Notes under the pieces: generated by a model
Database searches by the model: none
What the model was told of the DNA's origin: nothing
The model's input: the letters and a program-made list of their open reading frames with translations, nothing else
Position numbers and translations under genes: made by a program
Assembly: GCA_016929815.1 (NCBI GenBank)
Contig: JAFGIC010000184.1
Coordinates: 1-9,579 of the forward strand
DNA: 9,579 bases
Reading direction: 5' to 3'
Source of the DNA: Deltaproteobacteria bacterium
GTDB taxonomy: Bacteria > Desulfobacterota > DSM-4660 > Desulfatiglandales > HGW-15
Part shown: positions 1 to 5,011 of the stretch, piece after piece
Layout of the letters: every line of letters begins with the position of its first letter
Position numbering within the stretch: position 1 is the stretch's first letter

Positions 1-20
1 CTTATATTTTTAGTAAAAAT

Positions 21-47
21 CCCCACCCAAAGGACGGGGCTTTGGGT
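21..47 (-). terminator. Candidate rho-independent terminator for the minus-strand cluster
   Basis: Read on the minus strand, an 8-bp perfect stem (ACCCAAAG / CTTTGGGT, plus-strand arms 25-32 and 40-47) with a 7-base loop is followed by GGGG and then ATTTTT. The T run begins about five bases after the stem, which is looser than a classical terminator; a competing CCCC/GGGG pairing would bring the stem end up to the T run. It lies about 260 bp beyond the stop of the last minus-strand gene, so its assignment to that operon is uncertain. On the plus strand no T tract follows. Confidence 0.35.
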
Positions 48-86
48 CCCCCTGTAAGGGGGTAATACAGATGACACAAATATTTT

Positions 87-159
87 CGTCATTCCGGCGA
101 AGGCCGGAATCTAGTGCCCCCAAACAATTTCTGGATTCCGGATCAAGTCCGGAATGACG
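87..159. repeat. Nested inverted repeat of the GTCATTCCGG type
   Basis: The outer arms CGTCATTCCGG (87-97) and CCGGAATGACG (149-159) are perfectly complementary over 11 bp. Inner arms CCGGAATCTAG (104-114) and CTGGATTCCGG (131-141) match at 10 of 11 positions. Each half can also fold alone: ATTCCGG at 91-97 with CCGGAAT at 104-110, and ATTCCGG at 135-141 with CCGGAAT at 149-155. This is the form of a widespread intergenic repeat family in bacterial genomes, possibly a MITE or REP-like element. Only one copy is in the window, so its dispersal cannot be seen here. Confidence 0.7.
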
Positions 160-310
160 TGTCGGTGAAAAGTTTAGGGGGAGATAAAGTGAGAGTTACC
201 CCTCAAGCGGGGGAGAGTTGGAATGCGTTTACTCCTATGGGTGGACGCCGGCTATTTGTCCACATCTGGAGGGGGCAGGGGGAGGTTCATGATTAAAATA
301 TGCCCAAAGG

Positions 311-715
311 TTAGATAAATGACACGCCTTGCGTGGCCCCTGCCACCACGAAACACCTTTCATTATTGGAATCCGCATCAGCAGGGACAACGAAGAAACC
401 TACGCGCTTCGGGTCATAGCCCTGTGTGGTCCCGACAAGCGTCTCACCATCCTTGAATTTCACCTTGATCTTGCGCCCTCCGACAGACTTGCCCGCCGTA
501 AAATCATTGGTCTTTTTATGTTCAGGATCGCCCGCGAAATCCTTTACAAAAAAAACGGCCTTTATCCCAGAAACCGGCACCTCAAGAGGGGCTGTTTCCG
601 GGGCAGCCTCATCCAATGTGATATGGAATGTCGGCTTCGCAGGCAGAAAATCGCTCGTATGACCCTTAAGGGTCTTGCCGTCCTGATACCGGACTACTAT
701 CTTGTTTTGAATCAT
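311..715 (-). CDS. DUF6982 family protein with two internal repeats
   Basis: A 134-residue soluble protein with no signal peptide or membrane segment. It resembles the DUF6982 family, small proteins of unknown function. Two halves repeat one another: K5-I-V-V-R-Y-Q-D-G-K-T-L-K-G (5-18) aligns with K82-I-K-V-K-F-K-D-G-E-T-L-V-G (82-95), offset by 77 residues, and each is followed by an aromatic/proline stretch and a hydrophobic strand (VFFV at 54-57, VSFI at 131-134). The pattern suggests two small beta-barrel units, but no catalytic residues are evident. The start at 715 is supported by a GGGGG ribosome site 7 bases upstream. It follows the transporter gene after 19 bp and is probably the last gene of that operon. 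I propose no function; membership of the family is from memory of the pattern. Confidence 0.8.
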   Translation of the reverse strand: MIQNKIVVRYQDGKTLKGHTSDFLPAKPTFHITLDEAAPETAPLEVPVSGIKAVFFVKDFAGDPEHKKTNDFTAGKSVGGRKIKVKFKDGETLVGTTQGYDPKRVGFFVVPADADSNNERCFVVAGATQGVSFI

Positions 716-721
716 AATTTG

Positions 722-728
722 TCCCCCT
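722..728 (-). promoter_or_regulatory. Ribosome binding site of the DUF6982 gene
   Basis: On the minus strand AGGGGGAC ends 6-7 bases before the ATG at 715. It sits in the 19-bp gap after the transporter stop codon, fitting cotranscription with separate initiation. Confidence 0.6.
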
Positions 729-734
729 GTTAAC

Positions 735-2996
735 TCATTCCTCGCTTATTATTATCTTCTGTCCTGCCCTTACAAAGAGCAGGTCCCTGATACCGGGGAA
801 TCTCCTGAAATATCCCCCCTTCTGTTCCTTGATCTTGTCCCGGGAAAAGCCCATGATCACGAGGTCCGCGTCACTGGATTTTTCTGAAACAATATTTTCA
901 AAGCCCTTTATCTTCTTGTCCCAATGCACCTGCTGCACTGTCTTGCCGGATATGGGTATCCTTCCTTTTTCTATAAGCACGCCCAACTGCCTTACTCCCT
1001 TTGCCTGCTCCTCACTCTCGAATGCGGCGTATATCTCAATCTCGCACCCGGCCCATTCCGGGTGGCCGATTATTATATATGCCAGGAGGATCATGAGATT
1101 GGCATTCCTGTAATCATTGGGGGTAAGCCATATATGTATCCTCTTTTTATACCCGAAATGCCTTTCAGAGGAACGAAGAACGCAGATATTAAAATCAACA
1201 ATTGAAGCGAATTGTATTCCATCCACAATATCTTCTATATCCCCTTCATCTTCTTCAAGAAATTCAAAAAGAATGCAGTTGTTATCCATACCGGCAATGC
1301 CGGGAATCTGGACTATCTGGGCCACAGCCGTCTTGAAACTGGGGGATATTATCGTGTCCACGTAAATTCCTGCATTGCTGGCCATCCCCATCTTTATAAG
1401 CTGATCGAGCTTGTCCTTTGCTTCCTGTTTTGTCTCCTCAGTCAGGGCGCCCCTGATAAAATGTATAAATGTCCCGAAACCGTAATGATGACTTATCCAT
1501 CTCAAAAGGTCAAAGGGTGCCAGGCGTGTAAATGAATGCGAGGACATTGCAATAAAAGAGGGCCTCCAGCTTGTCTGGCTTACCCTGGATTTCCTCTGTA
1601 TTATTATCTGTAGTTTTCTTGTGATCTGTGTAAGGACGCCCCTCAGCATATCGGAAAGCCCATATTCCTCCTCCCTCCCCCTCTTAATGCTCAGGTAAAT
1701 GAGTATTATGGCAATGATTGCAATAATCGCGTAGGGGGTTGACATCTGGAACATCATCAGCAGGCAGGCAAAGGCCCCGGTCAGGGACAGGTACCATCTT
1801 GACCTGAATGTAGGTCTGTAGGAAGGGTTTCCTGAAAAATGTTCAAGAAAACTCACCAGGCACAGGGTCCCGTAGGTTATCATAAAGAACATGCTTATGA
1901 TCCTGGCGACAAAATCGACGCTGCCCGCGGATACAAACAGAATAATTATTACCGCCGTCACAAGGGTGGCATTTAAGGGCTCGTTAGATTCACCCTTGCC
2001 TCTGCGTAAAAAATTATTTATGCCTTTGAACCAGAATATATTATCCGTAGCTAAGGCCTGCATGGTCCTTGGGGCGATCAGGAGGGACCCGATGGCCGCC
2101 GACAGCGTTGCGGCAGCGAGACCTATATAGATTATAGGTCCCCAAATGGCGACTCTGCTCATTACAAACTGATCCCCTGCAAGTTCCTCGGGATTGAAGC
2201 TGTAACCAAGCTTCAACACTACCAGCGCATAGACAGCCATGCCGGTCAGGGTGGCCGTAATTGAACCTAGGGGGATCGATCTGCTCGGATTCCTGAGATC
2301 GCCCGAAAGTCCAACCCCTGCGGTCATTCCTGTAAATGCAGGGAATATTATGGCAAAAACAACAAAGAAACCATCGTGGTTATCGACACGTGCAAAAATG
2401 TCAAAGGAATGAGCCGAATCCGTGCCCCCGAAAAAAAACATCAGAAGCGAAACCGCGAGTATGGCGGTAACAACCCAAAGAGCTCTTATGCCTATGACGG
2501 CGCCTTTAAAGATAATCAGTAGAAACAACAATACAGTTGATGGTATGCTTATCAAATATATGGAAAGCTCTGCTCCTGTGGCATTGCCTATGATGGCCAG
2601 AAGCGGCCTGAATGCCTCGGAAAAGGCCACCATATAAAAGGCCACTGAAATCGCCTGGGAGAAATACAGGGATATCCCGATTGTTCCTCCCAGCATGGGC
2701 CCAAAGGATCGGCTTATCATGAAGTATTCACCGCCGCCCCGCACCTTCAGGTTGGTTGCTATTTCAGCGATAGCGAGGGCGGTGGGGATGGTAATCGCAT
2801 GCCCAAGGGCTATAATGAGCAGAGCGCCTGCAACACCTGCATGAGCGGTAGCGTATCCGAATCTTAAAAAAAGTATAGCTCCCAGTATTGTATTGATCGC
2901 GGCAAGAAACACGGGCGAGGTTCCGAAACCGTAACCCTTTCCGGACTTATGTGCAGCAGCATTCTTGATCTTTCTGTTATTTTTTTTTCGTGCCAT
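735..2996 (-). CDS. Cation-chloride cotransporter family permease (APC superfamily)
   Basis: A 753-residue inner-membrane transporter of the bacterial cation-chloride cotransporter (SLC12-like) group. After a basic N-terminus (KKNNRKIKN), residues 25-440 form about twelve hydrophobic segments. Family marks are T36-ILGAILFLRFG in the first helix, GGGEYFMISRSFGP (87-100) followed by a helix with SQAISVAFYMVAF, and FPAFTGMTAGVGLSGDLRNPSRSIPLG-like residues at 218-244. Residues 445-753 are a cytosolic tail like that of SLC12 proteins, including HIWLTPNDYRNANLMILLAY (621-640) and DLVIMGFSRD (711-720), which recalls a universal-stress-like fold. Known members move Na+ and/or K+ with Cl- electroneutrally; which ions this one carries cannot be read here, and amino-acid transport is the main alternative. 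ATG at 2996 has only a weak ribosome site; no better in-frame start lies nearby. It follows the GNAT-HDAC gene by 46 bp. Confidence 0.85.
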   Translation of the reverse strand: MARKKNNRKIKNAAAHKSGKGYGFGTSPVFLAAINTILGAILFLRFGYATAHAGVAGALLIIALGHAITIPTALAIAEIATNLKVRGGGEYFMISRSFGPMLGGTIGISLYFSQAISVAFYMVAFSEAFRPLLAIIGNATGAELSIYLISIPSTVLLFLLIIFKGAVIGIRALWVVTAILAVSLLMFFFGGTDSAHSFDIFARVDNHDGFFVVFAIIFPAFTGMTAGVGLSGDLRNPSRSIPLGSITATLTGMAVYALVVLKLGYSFNPEELAGDQFVMSRVAIWGPIIYIGLAAATLSAAIGSLLIAPRTMQALATDNIFWFKGINNFLRRGKGESNEPLNATLVTAVIIILFVSAGSVDFVARIISMFFMITYGTLCLVSFLEHFSGNPSYRPTFRSRWYLSLTGAFACLLMMFQMSTPYAIIAIIAIILIYLSIKRGREEEYGLSDMLRGVLTQITRKLQIIIQRKSRVSQTSWRPSFIAMSSHSFTRLAPFDLLRWISHHYGFGTFIHFIRGALTEETKQEAKDKLDQLIKMGMASNAGIYVDTIISPSFKTAVAQIVQIPGIAGMDNNCILFEFLEEDEGDIEDIVDGIQFASIVDFNICVLRSSERHFGYKKRIHIWLTPNDYRNANLMILLAYIIIGHPEWAGCEIEIYAAFESEEQAKGVRQLGVLIEKGRIPISGKTVQQVHWDKKIKGFENIVSEKSSDADLVIMGFSRDKIKEQKGGYFRRFPGIRDLLFVRAGQKIIISEE

Positions 2997-3021
2997 AAAT
3001 TTTTGTATGTGTTCTTGAGTC

Positions 3022-3039
3022 TTGACAACCGGTTGTCAA
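3022..3039. promoter_or_regulatory. Perfect 18-bp palindrome, candidate operator
   Basis: TTGACAACCGGTTGTCAA is perfectly palindromic with no loop, so it looks like a dimeric-regulator operator, not an RNA hairpin. It lies between the stop of the GNAT-HDAC gene (3043) and the start of the transporter gene (2996). Each half contains a -35-like hexamer on the minus strand (TTGACA, TTGTCA). The second has a weak -10-like TACAAA 15 bases on, so an internal promoter for the transporter is possible but poorly supported. Confidence 0.5.
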
Positions 3040-3042
3040 AAT

Positions 3043-4791
3043 TCAGGACCAGACCCCTTCCCTTGTTAAAAGACCCTGGAAAAATTTCTTTGCGTTTGCA
3101 CCTATGGACCGGTTGTTGTATCCGCCCTCCTGTACCACGAGGCATGGGATCCGAAGTCTGCCTATCTCAGCGCCTATGGCAGCAAAGTCTTTACCGGTAT
3201 GATTCCATGTGCCCGTAGGGTCTCCTTTGGCCGTATCCAACCCCAGGCACACGACAAGGTAGGTCGGCTTGAAATCCCGGACCTTATTAAGCGCTGATTT
3301 TAGAGTATTGAGATACTCCTCAGGTGTTATCTTTTCATACAATGGGTAATTTATATTATACCCTGCCCCATCCGCCTCGCCCCTTTCATCCGCAAATCCT
3401 GAAAAGTAAGGATAGGCAAAACGAGGGTGACCATGAATAGAGATTGTAAGGACATCCCTGCGGTTATAGAATATATCCTGCTGTCCGTTTCCATGATGAT
3501 AATCAATATCCAGCATGGCGACCCTTCCGAATCTGCTGAGATAATTTGCGGCTATGGCCGCATTGTTGAAATAGCAGAAACCGCCGAAAAACCCCCTTTC
3601 GGCATGATGTCCCGGCGGGCGTACCAGTGCGTATGCTGTCCTTCTGCCCGAAAGGATCTCCAGCGCCGCTGTCAGGGAACAATCAACCGCCCTGCGGGCA
3701 GCCGTGAAAGCATGGCCGCTCAAGGGAGTAAATGTGTCCATACAGTAATAGCCCGCGCGGACAGGCAGTTCCACGGGAGGTCTTGCCCTGTTTCGTATGG
3801 GAAACACGTAGGGATAAAAAGGGGTATCCGGCTCCACATTCCTGCAAACCCGTTTAAAATATTTTACATAATCTGCATTATGAACCGCGGTAATAAACCC
3901 CTCACCGAAGTCAGCCGGCTTTACACGTTCAAAGATCCCTGTAGGCTCCAGTGACTGATAGATCGTCTTTATCCGGACCGGCGCTTCGACATATCCCCGG
4001 TCCTTCACGTGATGGATCTCGTGCTGATCCGTCATCACAAGGGCTATCTTCGCAAAACCGGAAGCAACATCAGCATTCCTTCCTTCCACAACCCGGCTCC
4101 TCGTATAACGAAAAGGCCTCATCCTTACAGGGTCATCCGTAACCGAATCCATTACCATCCTGATGTATTCGGGGGTGCACACGTCCTTGTATTTCCGCTC
4201 CAGTATCCTTAAAATCACCTGCCTCACATAGTCGCGTCTTAATATAATTTTCTGACCTATGTCATCGAATACAAGATAAGGAGGATTGTCCCCGCCCGGA
4301 TGGACAGGCGTTTCATAGGCGGTGTTTATTATGGGACGCGCTCCGTAGTATTCATAGAATTTCAACCTGGCCCTGTTCTGTTTAAGGATATCCGGTTCAC
4401 GGCTCAACTCCGGATCATCTGGAAGGCATTCAAAGAACAGACCAATCGCGCCCAGAGAAAGGGCCTCGCTTCTTACCCTTTCGTAAAGAGCTCCGCCAAC
4501 GCCTCTACCTGCCAGCATCTTATCACTGACAAGATAATCAAGATAGCAGAAATTCAACTCAGCGTCGTGGTCGATCAATGCCAGGCCATGAACCGTTGAT
4601 TTATGATCTTCCGCCACGTAAAGGATGGAACGAAAGCCGAATTTTAAAGGGGCGCGAAGGGCTTCAGGGATGCGGTCGATCTTTTTCTGATCGAGGAGCC
4701 GGAACTCAGAGCGAAGCAAAACAACGACCTGTTCCAGCGCATGCCGGTTCGCATTTACGACATCATCGAATATTCGTCGGATCCGGAACAT
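3043..4791 (-). CDS. GNAT acetyltransferase-HDAC family deacetylase fusion protein
   Basis: A 582-residue cytosolic fusion. Residues about 1-175 are a GNAT acyltransferase domain: strand LNFCYLDYLVSD (79-90), then the acetyl-CoA loop GRGVGG (95-100) and a helix, then FFECLP (119-124) and KFYEYYGARP (144-153). Residues about 245-582, near the 340-residue length of acetylpolyamine amidohydrolases, are a zinc-dependent class of the histone deacetylase fold. RPPGHH (391-396) gives the catalytic histidine pair H395/H396. LDIDYHHGNG (427-436) gives zinc ligands D430 and H432. D519 in GLD is the third ligand, and EGGY (555-558) gives catalytic Y558. All key residues are intact. Known relatives deacetylate acetylpolyamines or acetyl-lysine proteins such as acetyl-CoA synthetase (AcuC); the substrate here is unknown. 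Residues 176-244 link the domains. The start at 4791 has a good AGGAG site. It is the first gene of the minus-strand cluster. Confidence 0.88.
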   Translation of the reverse strand: MFRIRRIFDDVVNANRHALEQVVVLLRSEFRLLDQKKIDRIPEALRAPLKFGFRSILYVAEDHKSTVHGLALIDHDAELNFCYLDYLVSDKMLAGRGVGGALYERVRSEALSLGAIGLFFECLPDDPELSREPDILKQNRARLKFYEYYGARPIINTAYETPVHPGGDNPPYLVFDDIGQKIILRRDYVRQVILRILERKYKDVCTPEYIRMVMDSVTDDPVRMRPFRYTRSRVVEGRNADVASGFAKIALVMTDQHEIHHVKDRGYVEAPVRIKTIYQSLEPTGIFERVKPADFGEGFITAVHNADYVKYFKRVCRNVEPDTPFYPYVFPIRNRARPPVELPVRAGYYCMDTFTPLSGHAFTAARRAVDCSLTAALEILSGRRTAYALVRPPGHHAERGFFGGFCYFNNAAIAANYLSRFGRVAMLDIDYHHGNGQQDIFYNRRDVLTISIHGHPRFAYPYFSGFADERGEADGAGYNINYPLYEKITPEEYLNTLKSALNKVRDFKPTYLVVCLGLDTAKGDPTGTWNHTGKDFAAIGAEIGRLRIPCLVVQEGGYNNRSIGANAKKFFQGLLTREGVWS

Positions 4792-4795
4792 ATAA

Positions 4796-4802
4796 TCTCC
4801 TG
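4796..4802 (-). promoter_or_regulatory. Ribosome binding site of the GNAT-HDAC gene
   Basis: On the minus strand CAGGAGA precedes ATG at 4791 by 4 bases, with the AGGAG core 5 bases from the start. This confirms the chosen start and thus that the GNAT domain is part of the same polypeptide as the deacetylase. Confidence 0.7.
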
Positions 4803-4897
4803 AAACTCATCTTTCGGGTATCAGTCCACAGGTATCAGACGCCTGCAGCGCTAAATATTTAACTTACCATATTTTTTTATAGTGGCACAATAAAATC

Positions 4898-4903
4898 ATT
4901 ATA
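4898..4903 (-). promoter_or_regulatory. Candidate -10 element for the GNAT-HDAC cluster
   Basis: The minus strand reads a perfect TATAAT here, about 107 bases upstream of the ATG at 4791. A matching -35 at the usual spacing is not evident (TTGCAT lies 21 bases upstream), so an activator or an alternative promoter is possible. A second option is TTGATA overlapping this site, with TATAAA 20 bases downstream. The resulting leader of roughly 100 bases contains a direct repeat GGTATCAG at 4817-4824 and 4831-4838. Confidence 0.35.
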
Positions 4904-4936
4904 TCAACGGGTTCAGGCAATTTCATGCAAAAGTGC

Positions 4937-4965
4937 TTGCCTTCGCGAGGAACTTTTGTTAGCAT
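4937..4965 (+). promoter_or_regulatory. Candidate promoter of the trehalose synthase/phosphatase gene
   Basis: TTGCCT (4937-4942) and TAGCAT (4960-4965) are separated by 17 bases and each match the sigma-70 consensus at four positions. TATAAA at 4965-4970 is an alternative -10. The segment is flanked by inverted arms CAAAAGT (4928-4934) and ACTTTTG (4952-4958), and an AT-only inverted repeat follows at 4972-4990. The element is weak and would fit a regulated gene, but this is a reading by eye. Confidence 0.3.
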
Positions 4966-4971
4966 ATAAAA

Positions 4972-4990
4972 ATATTAATTGTATTAATAT
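4972..4990. repeat. Perfect AT-only inverted repeat upstream of the otsA-otsB fusion gene
   Basis: ATATTAAT (4972-4979) and ATTAATAT (4983-4990) are perfectly complementary around the spacer TGT. It sits just downstream of the candidate promoter and 3 bases before the AGGAGGG ribosome site, where it could be an operator or a weak leader hairpin. AT-rich sequence gives such repeats by chance more often, which lowers certainty. Confidence 0.4.
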
Positions 4991-4993
4991 GTT

Positions 4994-5000
4994 AGGAGGG
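4994..5000 (+). promoter_or_regulatory. Ribosome binding site of the otsA-otsB fusion gene
   Basis: AGGAGGG is a near-perfect Shine-Dalgarno match 11 bases before ATG at 5012. The spacing is slightly long, but no nearer in-frame start exists and the protein begins directly with the conserved RLVIVSNRLP strand of the family. Confidence 0.65.
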
Positions 5001-5011
5001 ATATCAGGCTT

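Larger units (their letters stand above)
1..310. other. Gene-free left flank with hairpins and an intergenic repeat
   Basis: I see no credible gene here. The only open frame of note (114-296, plus) lies largely across an inverted repeat, has no convincing ribosome binding site and resembles the spurious peptides such repeats encode. The stretch holds three small hairpins at 6-20, 25-47 and 48-62, a nested inverted repeat at 87-159, and a G-rich tract at about 176-290 with runs such as ACCCC and GGGGG at 198-213. The mix of purine-rich runs and inverted repeats is typical of intergenic repeat clutter downstream of an operon. Confidence 0.6.

Noticed and set aside
114..296. Plus-strand 60-codon frame in the left flank
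   Set aside because: It begins inside the inverted repeat and its peptide includes the typical repeat-derived FWIPDQVRND stretch; no ribosome site.
323..335. CACGC-CTT-GCGTG hairpin at the 3' end of the DUF6982 gene
   Set aside because: A five-base stem inside the coding sequence with no T run after it; likely chance.
329..733. Plus-strand 134-codon frame opposite the DUF6982 gene
   Set aside because: The minus-strand frame has a recognisable family pattern, internal repeat and ribosome site; this one has none.
3427..3954. Plus-strand 175-codon frame
   Set aside because: It is antisense to the deacetylase domain, whose motifs are intact; the translated product shows no family pattern.
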